Below, piece by piece: positions 16,903-25,228 of a stretch of 64,000 bases of DNA (its first letter is position 1; each line of letters opens with the position of its first letter). Made by a program: the position numbers and the translations under genes. Under the pieces are notes generated by a model. The model worked only from the letters and a program-made list of their open reading frames with translations. It was not told the origin of the DNA and made no database searches. Source of the DNA: Mycobacterium sp. MBM (GTDB lineage: Bacteria; Actinomycetota; Actinomycetes; Mycobacteriales; Mycobacteriaceae); contig JAKJHY010000010.1 of assembly GCA_021648845.1 (NCBI GenBank), positions 124,001-188,000 on the forward strand, given 5' to 3'.

Positions 16903-18591
16903 CTAATCCGGCAGTCTGCGTCTCGCAAGTTCACGAAGATCGCTCGCTTTGATCTTGTCGCTACCGGTAAGGGTGATGTCGGTGTCGTCGAAAAACAACA
17001 CGTGGCGCGGCACCTTGTAGCTTGCCAACCGGTCACGCAGATGCCGGCGGATCGCTGCTGGCTCCAAACTTGCGCCCTCGCGCGGCACGACACAGGCGAC
17101 GACGACTTCGCCGAGTGTGGCATGCGGTAGGCCAACGGTTTTGGCCACTTTCACGCCGGGGTGCGTCAAGAGCGCATCGTCGACTTCGAGCGGTGAAACG
17201 TTGGCTCCGCCCGTCTTGATGACCTCGGACAGCCTGCCTTCCCAATAGAGCCGCCCGGAGTCGTCGAGATAACCGCTGTCGCCGGTGTGGAAAAACCCTT
17301 CGGAGTCCAGCGTCTCGTCGAGGGGGATGCCGATGTATCCCAGCATCAAAGTGGGACCTTTGACACAAATTTCGCCCTTCTCGCCCCGCGGGAGCGCGGC
17401 GTCACTGATCGGGCCGACGATCTTGAGGGTGACACCCGGTAGTGGTACGCCCCAGCTGTCGCGATGCACCTCTGCTGCTGTGCCGTACTCGTAAATGGTT
17501 GAAATGGTGAATGTTTCGGTATTGCCGTAGGCGTGGTCGGGAAGGTGCCATCCGTGTGAGACTGTGGGATGCCGAGCAATCGGTGTCTTGACGTCGGCGA
17601 ATTTCATGCTGCTGAGATCAACGGACAGCCAATTGGGTGCGGCCTCGACCTGTGCCCACTGGTGGGGCCAGGCAAACGGATAGTTGACCCGTTCGGCGGC
17701 CATCAGCTCGAGTGCCGCTGCTGCGTCGAAGGTCGGCTGCAGAACCAGGCATCCGCCTGCGGCGAGCGTGGCGCCCAAGGACATCACGAAGTTACCGGAC
17801 CAGAAGTAGCCATTCGCTGACCAACAGCGCAAATTGTCAGCGGGTTCGAAGCGGCACACCCGGCGAAAGCGCCACATCTGGATGGTGATGCCACGGTGCG
17901 CGCTGAGGATTCCCTTGGGTTTGCTGGTGGTGCCGGAGGAGAAGAACAGCGCACCGACATCGCTCGGGCGCGTTGCCTGCGCTGTGGCGTGGATCAATCC
18001 GTCCGGTTGGCCGCGCCCACGCGCAATGAAGCTCTCCCACGAGTCGATCCCCGGCGTGGCAGCACCGACGGTCGCGAGGTAGCGAAGATACGGTAGCCTC
18101 TCGCACTGCAACGCATCCGGGCTGGTCGTGCTGATCTCGGGTGCGAGGTCGGAAAGTACAGCGGTGAAATCAGTCTTCAGCACCCGGCGCTCGAACAGCA
18201 ATACTGCGATGCTCGAGGCGTTGAGCAGATACTCGAGTTCTGCGGCGGTGGAGAAGGTGCTCAGTGTCACCGCTACGCCTCCGGCGAGCGAGATGCCGAA
18301 GAACGCCGAAAGCCATTCGGGGCGGTTGGTCATCAGGACGCCGACGCGAGCGTCCTTGCCGATGCCCAGTGCGCGAAGCGCGCGTGCGACGTCGACGGCC
18401 CGTTCCCACAGATCGCTGTATGACCAGCGAATGGCGGTTCCATCGGCGTGGAAGACCAAAGCCTCGCGGTCGCCAAACATCGTGGTCACATCGCGAAGGA
18501 AACCGGGAAGCGTTAGGGTGCCGAGTCCGGGCTCATCACCCAGCGGCGGACCGGTGGCGATCGAAAGCGAACCGCTAGAAAGGGAATTCAC
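16903..18591 (-). CDS. Acyl-CoA synthetase (AMP-forming, FadD-like)
   Basis: A 562-residue adenylate-forming ligase. It has the P-loop FFSSGTTSKPKG, the aromatic-rich YGNTE motif, HTGDSGYLDDSGRLYWEGR, and the C-terminal GSDKIKASDL with the catalytic lysine. It should activate a carboxylic acid, made by the oxidative enzymes, to its CoA thioester. The start is GTG 18591, 15 bases after the stop of the MaoC-like gene, in one operon. Its substrate class is unclear; the N-terminus does not match a specific FadD I recognise. Confidence 0.88.
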   Translation of the reverse strand: MNSLSSGSLSIATGPPLGDEPGLGTLTLPGFLRDVTTMFGDREALVFHADGTAIRWSYSDLWERAVDVARALRALGIGKDARVGVLMTNRPEWLSAFFGISLAGGVAVTLSTFSTAAELEYLLNASSIAVLLFERRVLKTDFTAVLSDLAPEISTTSPDALQCERLPYLRYLATVGAATPGIDSWESFIARGRGQPDGLIHATAQATRPSDVGALFFSSGTTSKPKGILSAHRGITIQMWRFRRVCRFEPADNLRCWSANGYFWSGNFVMSLGATLAAGGCLVLQPTFDAAAALELMAAERVNYPFAWPHQWAQVEAAPNWLSVDLSSMKFADVKTPIARHPTVSHGWHLPDHAYGNTETFTISTIYEYGTAAEVHRDSWGVPLPGVTLKIVGPISDAALPRGEKGEICVKGPTLMLGYIGIPLDETLDSEGFFHTGDSGYLDDSGRLYWEGRLSEVIKTGGANVSPLEVDDALLTHPGVKVAKTVGLPHATLGEVVVACVVPREGASLEPAAIRRHLRDRLASYKVPRHVLFFDDTDITLTGSDKIKASDLRELARRRLPD

Positions 18592-18606
18592 GTGGTGTGC
18601 TTCTGT

Positions 18607-19806
18607 TCATACCGGAAGCTCGACTTCGGCCACACACTTCACCAACTCTTCGCCGTTCTGGTTGGTCAGCTGAAGTCTGACCTGCACCAAGGGAACCCCC
18701 CAGGGCGATTCGGTCTCCTTGCCGATGATCTCGGCGTCGAAGAACGTGACATCGCCCTCGAATGCGGGTCCGCGGAAATCGGCTTTGCTGTGCCGGACCA
18801 TACCGTCGTGGCCGGCCCAAAATGCGAGGTAATCGGTGCACCAGGCACCCATGGTTGCGCCGTAGCCGTACGCGCGCGCCATGCCCACCTCGGAAGCCCT
18901 TTCGGCATCGATGTGGCCCCGTGACGGTCCCAGGTACAACCCGTCACGTTTGCGGGGATCGATGAAGGCATCCTCCTCGTCGAACGCAAAGTCTTTTCCG
19001 AAGCCCGGATCCTGACAAACCCACGGGTCCTCGACGTCGGGAGGTGCCACCCACTCGAAGCCACCCCAGATGTTGAAGACGAAGGCCCGGTACTCGGTGG
19101 TGAACGTGGCGATGCTGTGCGGTCCGATGACTCGGCGGGGCAAGGTGTCGCCAACCTTCACCTCGTCGAAATGCGGTGATAGGCCGAGCCGATTGGACTC
19201 CAGCCAATCGCGGCGAACTCTGTCGATATCTTCCAGTTCGTGCGCCGACCACCGCTTGATTTCCCCGAGTTGGCTCTCGAACATGCCTCGCTTTGCCGCC
19301 TCTTCATAGAGGTAGCGGATTGCCGTGGATCGCTCACGCGCGACCAGGACGCCATGCTGATTCCTGTGGGTGGTGTCGCCCCGCGAAAACATGGTGGGTC
19401 CGGCGAATGTCGTCTCCACCACCTTGTAGTCGTGAAAGCGCCGCTCCTGGAACAATTTGTCCCCGGGTCGGACCGGACACCCATAGAACCACCACTCTTC
19501 GCCGCCGAAAATGAGATGGCTGTTCGGAATGTGTCCGACGCAGGCGGGCGCTGCGCCGTGCCCGTAGTCGAGGGCGACGGCGATGGACTGTGGGGCAATC
19601 AGTCCGCCGAATTTGGACGATCGTGCGAAGGGTTCGTTCCAGTGGATGGGGTTGGGGTAGTCCATGGCCATCACCCAGCGGCGAATATCTGACGAGCTGC
19701 AGGGGTCCCAGAGTTGGCCGCCGCCGACAGGCTTGCCCACTCGGTGGTCGACATCGGACAGGTCGAGTTCGACCCGCGACGTCTTGGGGGTGGACTTGCT
19801 GGCCAT
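18607..19806 (-). CDS. MaoC-like / FAS1-like dehydratase with two hotdog domains
   Basis: A 399-residue protein with two hotdog domains. The first carries a hydratase-2-like DYPNPIHW (Asp49, His55) followed by KFGGLIAP; the second lies in the C-terminal half with a MARAYGYGATMGAWCTDYLA region. Such proteins hydrate enoyl-CoA or dehydrate hydroxyacyl-CoA in steroid and other ring-degradation pathways. AAGGAG precedes ATG 19806. It leads the operon with the acyl-CoA synthetase and is divergent from the acyl-CoA dehydrogenase operon, sharing the regulatory region 19807-20117. Confidence 0.82.
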   Translation of the reverse strand: MASKSTPKTSRVELDLSDVDHRVGKPVGGGQLWDPCSSSDIRRWVMAMDYPNPIHWNEPFARSSKFGGLIAPQSIAVALDYGHGAAPACVGHIPNSHLIFGGEEWWFYGCPVRPGDKLFQERRFHDYKVVETTFAGPTMFSRGDTTHRNQHGVLVARERSTAIRYLYEEAAKRGMFESQLGEIKRWSAHELEDIDRVRRDWLESNRLGLSPHFDEVKVGDTLPRRVIGPHSIATFTTEYRAFVFNIWGGFEWVAPPDVEDPWVCQDPGFGKDFAFDEEDAFIDPRKRDGLYLGPSRGHIDAERASEVGMARAYGYGATMGAWCTDYLAFWAGHDGMVRHSKADFRGPAFEGDVTFFDAEIIGKETESPWGVPLVQVRLQLTNQNGEELVKCVAEVELPV

Positions 19807-20117
19807 GAAGTCTCCTTGAGCTCGGCGTGAATCTGGGCACGAACCTCATCGGTGCCGGACGATCCGTGTACCGACGTGGCGCTTAGCGGCCGTTCGCGTC
19901 GTGGCGGCGGGCCTGGGTGGTTGCCATATTTCGCCCATCGTCGACCGGGTGCTCGACGCCGATGTGCTCATGAGCGTTGTGCTGTCACCGGGAGCTCCGC
20001 GTCCCGTCAAGCAAGGATGTTGCTATCAGCGCATCCATGTTGTCAAGATATGCCTACGTTGACTTTCGTGTAATGAGAACGATATTCTCATGCCATCTTC
20101 GAAGAGATGGGGCAGCG
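19807..20117. promoter_or_regulatory. Divergent regulatory region with promoter and perfect inverted repeat
   Basis: For the + strand a TTGACT (20059-20064) and TATTCT (20083-20088) are 18 bases apart. The -10 lies inside the perfect inverted repeat ATGAGAACGATATTCTCAT (20073-20091; seven-base arms, five-base spacer). A regulator bound there would block the acyl-CoA dehydrogenase operon and could affect the divergent MaoC operon. The rest of the 311 bases shows no convincing gene. Confidence 0.65.
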
Positions 20118-21116
20118 GTGCTACTAGAGCTCGACGACGATCAACGTTTCTGGCGGCAGACGGTCGAGGACGCTCTGGCCAAACAGTGCGCGCCGTCGCT
20201 CGTGCGGTCGATCGCCGAGGGCGGAGAGGGCAGCGCCGGCCTCTGGCAGTGGTACTGCGACCAGGGCTGGACCGACCTGGCGGACGCGGAGAGTTTTGTC
20301 GAACTCGCTTTGGCGGTAGAAGAACTGGGGCGAGCGACGGATCCAACTCCATTCCTGGCCACCACCACCCAGTTCGCGCCGCTGGCCGGTCGTCACTTCG
20401 ACCCGCAGAAGTCAGGTGCCGCGGTGTACGAGGGCGTTGCCGTGCGACGCAACGGTGTCAGGTGGGTCCTCGACGGGATTGCTCGTTTCGTCCTGGACGC
20501 GGACCGCGCGCAGGACATCGCGGTAGTCACCGACGCCGGTGTCTTCGTTGTAGCCGGTAACCGCGTGACGACTCGGCGCGCGGCCGTGTTCGATCCTGTC
20601 CTGCACATCGCCGACGTGGTGTTCGATGACGTCGAGGTGGCCGACGCAGACCGCAATGTCGTCGACACCGCACGCGCCAGGGATATAGCACTCAGCGGGA
20701 TGGCGATACACACCGTGGGCGCCTGCCAACGAATTCTGGATCTGGTGTTGCAACACGTCAAAGAGCGCCGTCAGTTCGGCGTGGCCATCGGCTCGTTTCA
20801 AGCAATCCAGCACAAGGTCGTCGATATGCACGTGTCGATTGAGCGGGCGCGTGCACTGGCGTATTTCGCTGCGCTGACTATCGCGGTCGACGATCCGCGG
20901 CGTCGGCTCACCTCGATGATGGCCAAAGCGGCAGCAGGAGAGGCGCAATCGCTCGTCGTCAAGAGCGGCATGCAGTGCTTCGGCGCGATGGGCCTCACGT
21001 GGGAACACGACTTGCAATTCGCCGTCAAGCGCGCAAGGGCGGGAGAAGTGATGCTCGGTGGAGCAGCAGAGCACCGCGCGGTCATCGGAAGGGAATATCG
21101 TGCAGCTGACTTTTGA
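20118..21116 (+). CDS. Acyl-CoA dehydrogenase, small heterodimer-type subunit
   Basis: A 332-residue acyl-CoA dehydrogenase family protein, shorter than the usual 380-400. C-terminal motifs are ERRQFGVAIGSFQAIQHKVVDM and a GAMGLTWEHD segment. In mycobacterial steroid degradation (FadE26-27, FadE28-29) two neighbouring unequal subunits form an alpha2beta2 enzyme, and this gene overlaps the larger partner by 17 bases. GTG 20118 is chosen because earlier in-frame codons fall inside the promoter and operator. It likely introduces a double bond into a CoA thioester with FAD. Confidence 0.85.
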   Translation: MLLELDDDQRFWRQTVEDALAKQCAPSLVRSIAEGGEGSAGLWQWYCDQGWTDLADAESFVELALAVEELGRATDPTPFLATTTQFAPLAGRHFDPQKSGAAVYEGVAVRRNGVRWVLDGIARFVLDADRAQDIAVVTDAGVFVVAGNRVTTRRAAVFDPVLHIADVVFDDVEVADADRNVVDTARARDIALSGMAIHTVGACQRILDLVLQHVKERRQFGVAIGSFQAIQHKVVDMHVSIERARALAYFAALTIAVDDPRRRLTSMMAKAAAGEAQSLVVKSGMQCFGAMGLTWEHDLQFAVKRARAGEVMLGGAAEHRAVIGREYRAADF

Positions 21117-22272
21117 TGAGGACGTCGAGTCTTTCCGTGCCGAGTTCTCGGCGTTCCTCGACGAGCACGTGCCGCCCGAGTCTGATACCCAGGAGCGGCC
21201 CCAGTCGGTGTCACATATGCCGCAGTGGGCCAGGGATTGGCAACGTCTGTTGTACGACAATGGCTGGCTCTTGCCGGCGCAGCCACCGGAATTCGGCGGC
21301 CGGAACGCGACAGTGCTTCAACAGTTCGTGCATCTCGACGAACTGTGCAGGCGCAGAATTTATCACAGCTTCAACCCGCAAGGTGTCAACATCGTTGCCA
21401 CGTCGCTGATCGCATTCGGTAGCGAGGAACAAAAGCGGCAATGGGCGATTCCGGTTCTGCGCGGTGAGATGACCGCGTCACTGGGAATGAGCGAACCCAA
21501 TGCGGGCTCCGACCTTGCGTCGCTGAGCACGAAGGCCGTCCTCGATGGCGACGAGTTCGTCATCAATGGTCAAAAGGTGTGGACCTCGGGCGCGCACCAC
21601 GCGGACTTTCTGCTCACCTTCGTTCGCACTGATCCGGACGCACCGAAGCACAAGGGGATTTCCGCACTGGTGGTTCCCACCAGTATCGACGGCCTTGACT
21701 GCCGCCCATTTGCCGATATCGCCGGTCAAGACAACCTCGACTTCAACGAGGTGTTTTTCGCCGACGTTCGGGTGCCGGCAGAAAATCTCGTGGGCGGGCT
21801 GAACCAGGGCTGGCGGGTCGCCAACGGATCTCTGGGGCACGAGCGAACGATGATGTGGCTGCTGTTCGCCGACCGCATCGACAATCTGATCGCGGACTGT
21901 CGACCTTCGACATCCGTCGAGTACGACCAGTATGCCGCCATGATCATGGACTATCACGCACTGCGGGCCATGGGGTCAGCGGCCCTGGCTCGTGCAGCCC
22001 GCGGAGAGGCGGACACCGCATCGGTGTCGGTGCTCAAGCTCTTCGGTTCCGAGGCTGAACGGCGGGCGGCCGATGTCCTCCTGGAAACGGCGGGTATCAA
22101 CGGACTGCTGCATCCCGTGACAGGCCGCTACGAACACATGAACTTCGACGAGTACTTCGCGAGCAGTTTCGAGCGCTACACCCGTGGTATCGCGGCGACC
22201 ATCGCCGGAGGTACCTCCGAAATCCAAAGAAACGTCATCGCCCAGCACGTTCTCGGGCTTCCCCGTTCCTAG
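21100..22272 (+). CDS. Acyl-CoA dehydrogenase, large heterodimer-type subunit
   Basis: A 390-residue protein with the FAD-side motif GMSEPNAGSDLASL, WTSGAHHAD, and the C-terminal GGTSEIQRNVIAQHVLGLPR. GGAAGGGA (21087-21094) supports GTG 21100, which lies within the end of the small subunit gene. The two are predicted to co-fold as a heterotetramer like FadE28-FadE29. The enoyl-CoA hydratase gene is 47 bases downstream, giving the first two steps of beta-oxidation in order. Confidence 0.9.
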   Translation: MQLTFDEDVESFRAEFSAFLDEHVPPESDTQERPQSVSHMPQWARDWQRLLYDNGWLLPAQPPEFGGRNATVLQQFVHLDELCRRRIYHSFNPQGVNIVATSLIAFGSEEQKRQWAIPVLRGEMTASLGMSEPNAGSDLASLSTKAVLDGDEFVINGQKVWTSGAHHADFLLTFVRTDPDAPKHKGISALVVPTSIDGLDCRPFADIAGQDNLDFNEVFFADVRVPAENLVGGLNQGWRVANGSLGHERTMMWLLFADRIDNLIADCRPSTSVEYDQYAAMIMDYHALRAMGSAALARAARGEADTASVSVLKLFGSEAERRAADVLLETAGINGLLHPVTGRYEHMNFDEYFASSFERYTRGIAATIAGGTSEIQRNVIAQHVLGLPRS

Positions 22273-22319
22273 GGACGCGCCGATGGCCACAACGCCGACA
22301 AGCGAACAGGAGCAAAGCT

Positions 22320-23174
22320 GTGAGTGAATCGAATTGGTCTGCAATGACCTGCTTGAAGGTGCAGCGGCAGTCCAGCATTGTCACGATTCGCTTGAACCGG
22401 CCCGAGAAGATGAACGCCATCAACAGTGCGATGGAGAAAGAGCTCTACTCGGTCCTCGCCGACTGTGACCGCATGGACGACATCATGTGTGTGGTGCTGA
22501 CAGCGGAGGGTCCGAATTTCTCGGCCGGCCACGATATTGCGCAGGTTGCCGCCGAAACAGTCGGTGACCAAGAACCCGCAACGATCGAGGACAAGTACTG
22601 GGTCCACACCGGAGATCTTTTGCCCCCGTGGCGCTTCACCAAGGGACTCGTCGTCGCCACCAAGGGTTTCGTCGGCCCACACGCCAATACTTTCCTGCTC
22701 GCCGCCGATGTGGTGGTCGCCGCCGAGAACTCGCGCTTCAGTTGGGAGGAGTCCCGCGTCGGCGTTGGCGCGCCGTACGGTCCGTATGCGCTCATGCCGT
22801 TCCACTTTCCCATCCGCGTCATGAAACAGCTGTGGATCACCGGAGGATGGTTGGACGCCGAGACCGCGCACCGCCTGTTCTACGTCAATCGGGTTGTCGC
22901 TCTGGGTGAAGAAGAGCGCGAGGCGATGCGTTTTGCTGAGCAGATCGCGAGGATGCAGAAGGACGATCTGGTGGCGAACAAGCGTGGTACGCATCGAATC
23001 TACGAAGCCGCCGGACTTTCGGCGATGGTCGATGTGGGTCGTGATCCCTACGTGCCCAGCGCCCACGCGGCAGTCGCAAAGGAGCAACATCTGCGACTGA
23101 TCCACGAAAAGGGTGTCAAAGCTGCTGTGCAGGAGCGTGATACCGGATGGAACGATGAGTTGAGCAAGGTCTAA
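22320..23174 (+). CDS. Enoyl-CoA hydratase/isomerase (crotonase) family
   Basis: A 284-residue crotonase-fold protein. The first oxyanion-hole region is NFSAGHDIAQ and the second is KGFVGPHANTFLLAADVV. A glutamate pair in the usual hydratase positions is not obvious by eye, so an isomerase, hydrolase or lyase reaction on the CoA ester is also possible. AGGAG at 22308-22312 supports GTG 22320. It follows the acyl-CoA dehydrogenase subunits and precedes a ketosteroid-isomerase-like gene in the same run. Confidence 0.85.
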   Translation: MSESNWSAMTCLKVQRQSSIVTIRLNRPEKMNAINSAMEKELYSVLADCDRMDDIMCVVLTAEGPNFSAGHDIAQVAAETVGDQEPATIEDKYWVHTGDLLPPWRFTKGLVVATKGFVGPHANTFLLAADVVVAAENSRFSWEESRVGVGAPYGPYALMPFHFPIRVMKQLWITGGWLDAETAHRLFYVNRVVALGEEEREAMRFAEQIARMQKDDLVANKRGTHRIYEAAGLSAMVDVGRDPYVPSAHAAVAKEQHLRLIHEKGVKAAVQERDTGWNDELSKV

Positions 23175-23221
23175 GAGCCGCGCGCGCGGCGGTCAAGTCA
23201 AGTGCGAGAAGGGAACCAAGA

Positions 23222-23590
23222 ATGCCAGACGCTAATGCCATCGTCACGGCGATCAACGCTCATTGCGATACCCTCAGCAATCACGACAAGGAAGGGTGGT
23301 TGGCCCTCTGGGCAGACGACTGTGTTCTGGAAGACCCGGTCGGGGTTGACACCTACACCGGGATCGAGACTTTGCGTACGGATTTCTGGAAGCTGGTCAC
23401 TGACCTCAGCCCGATGAAGCTGTGGCTCGAGCGGGACATCATCGTGTGCGGTAACGAGGCCATTGCGATCCTTCAGGGTGTGGTGACCCGCGAGGGCGCG
23501 ATGCAGCATGTCGGCCCCCTGGTCGATCACTTCACGTTCGACGAGCGGGGAAAGATCGTCAAGATGCGGGCGTTCTGGAAGTACGCGTGA
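23222..23590 (+). CDS. Ketosteroid-isomerase-like (SnoaL/NTF2 fold) protein
   Basis: A 122-residue NTF2-like protein. Asp38 in LEDPVG and Asp102 in PLVDHF match the two catalytic aspartates of delta-5-3-ketosteroid isomerase. The tyrosine that completes the oxyanion hole (Tyr14) aligns with His14. It may isomerise a double bond in a keto or CoA intermediate. The stop overlaps the next start as GTGA. A related protein with the tyrosine kept is encoded at 36502. Confidence 0.72.
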   Translation: MPDANAIVTAINAHCDTLSNHDKEGWLALWADDCVLEDPVGVDTYTGIETLRTDFWKLVTDLSPMKLWLERDIIVCGNEAIAILQGVVTREGAMQHVGPLVDHFTFDERGKIVKMRAFWKYA

Positions 23591-25212
23591 CGTCGCCGCC
23601 GGCGGAAACGCTGCCCGCCATCGTGAACCGGATGGCCGAGGAACACCCAGACTCAACGTTCATCCGCACCGTGGACGGGCAGTCGGCGACATGGGGGCAA
23701 CTGCATTCGTCCACTGCCGGGTGGGCGGCACGCTTCCTGGCGCTGGGTGTGCAGCCGGGCGATGTCGTCGTGACGATTCTGGACGCGGGCCTGGATTCGG
23801 TGGCCATTTGGCTCGGCCTCGCCACTATAGGTGCGGTCGACGCAGCCACGAACCCGGAGTTCCGTGGGCACATGCTCGCCTACGCGATCAACAACTGCGC
23901 GCCCGAGCTGCTGGTGGTGGCGCCCCAGTATGTCGGCGTCGTCGAGTCCGTTGCCGCAGATCTGCGCGGAGTCAAGCGCGTGCTGGTGCTGGATACCCAG
24001 GAATCCCCTGCCGACCTCGGGTCCCCGTTGCCCGGCCTGACACGCCCCGCCGATCTGCGAGCCGATGTCACGACCGCGCAGGAGCTGATGAGCGTGCCGC
24101 AGTTGCACGACATCGCCTGCATCACATACACATCCGGAACCACCGGACCCTCGAAAGCGGTGAGACTACCCTGGGGCCAGTTGCATTCCATCAACACCGG
24201 AACCTTCCCGATCGAGGATCTCACGTCCGACGATATCTTTTACTGCACGACATCCCATGCCCACTTCGGGTCCAAGTCGATTCCCTACAACGCAGCGATG
24301 GTGGGCGGCCAGGTCGTCATGCGGCCACGCTTCTCCTTGATCAGCTTCTGGGATGACGTGACGACGTTCGGGATCACCACCGGGATGCTCGTTGGGTCGA
24401 TGGCCGACGTACTACTGCGCGACTCGGAAAGTCCCTCCGGGCCAACGACGCTGAAGAACTTGTTCATGGCTCCGCTGGGAGCAAGCTATCAACAGTTCAG
24501 CAAGCGGTTCGGCGTCCGCATCTGCACCGTCTACAACAGCACCGAGGGTGGAGTGGCCATCAGGTCGGGCTGGAATCCCACCGACTCCCATACCGTGGGC
24601 CGGCTGCGGAATGGCTATCCCGGTTTCGAAGTCCGCCTGGTGGACGCGAATGACTATGAGGTCGCCGACGAGACGGTGGGGGAGTGCGTGGTTCGTTCTT
24701 CGGTGCCGTGGGTGATGAACGCGGGATACCTGAACAACGACGCCGCGACGGCCGCCGCGTGGCGCAATGGGTGGTTTCACACCGGAGATGCGCTGATGCG
24801 TACTGCTGATGGTGACTACATCTTCGTCGACCGCCTCAAGGACGCCATCCGTCGGCGTGGTGAGAACATCTCGTCATTCGAGGTCGAAGCCGATGTGCTG
24901 CGCAACGCCGAGATCGCCGAGTGCGCCGCGGTCGCAGTGCCCGCAGGCGACGCCGAAGACGAGGTGATGCTGTTCGCCGTGCGGCGGGAAGGATCGAGCA
25001 TCACCCCGCGCGAACTGTACGAGGATCTGCGCAGTCGAATGACCCGCTACATGGTTCCCCGCTACATCGAGTTCGTTGATGCCCTGCCCAAGACGCAGGC
25101 CACACTTCGTGTCATCAAGGCCGACCTCCGCAACCGGGGAGTGGGTCCCGACACGTGGGATGGGAAAAGCCAATCACCCACACGCGCGCGAACGGGTGCC
25201 GATAGCAGATGA
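23587..25212 (+). CDS. AMP-forming acyl-CoA ligase, CaiC-like
   Basis: A 541-residue adenylate-forming enzyme with P-loop ITYTSGTTGPSKAV, YNSTEGG, and WFHTGDALMRTADGDYIFVDRLKD. The C-terminal motif that usually holds the catalytic lysine of adenylation (TxxGKIxK) reads TQATLRVIK, so Arg appears in place of that Lys. It resembles crotonobetaine/carnitine CoA ligase-type proteins. The last 20 residues are basic and variable. GTG 23587 overlaps the upstream stop and the P450 gene begins 16 bases downstream. Confidence 0.85.
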   Translation: MTSPPAETLPAIVNRMAEEHPDSTFIRTVDGQSATWGQLHSSTAGWAARFLALGVQPGDVVVTILDAGLDSVAIWLGLATIGAVDAATNPEFRGHMLAYAINNCAPELLVVAPQYVGVVESVAADLRGVKRVLVLDTQESPADLGSPLPGLTRPADLRADVTTAQELMSVPQLHDIACITYTSGTTGPSKAVRLPWGQLHSINTGTFPIEDLTSDDIFYCTTSHAHFGSKSIPYNAAMVGGQVVMRPRFSLISFWDDVTTFGITTGMLVGSMADVLLRDSESPSGPTTLKNLFMAPLGASYQQFSKRFGVRICTVYNSTEGGVAIRSGWNPTDSHTVGRLRNGYPGFEVRLVDANDYEVADETVGECVVRSSVPWVMNAGYLNNDAATAAAWRNGWFHTGDALMRTADGDYIFVDRLKDAIRRRGENISSFEVEADVLRNAEIAECAAVAVPAGDAEDEVMLFAVRREGSSITPRELYEDLRSRMTRYMVPRYIEFVDALPKTQATLRVIKADLRNRGVGPDTWDGKSQSPTRARTGADSR

Positions 25213-25228
25213 ACGGAGGGTGCAGCTG

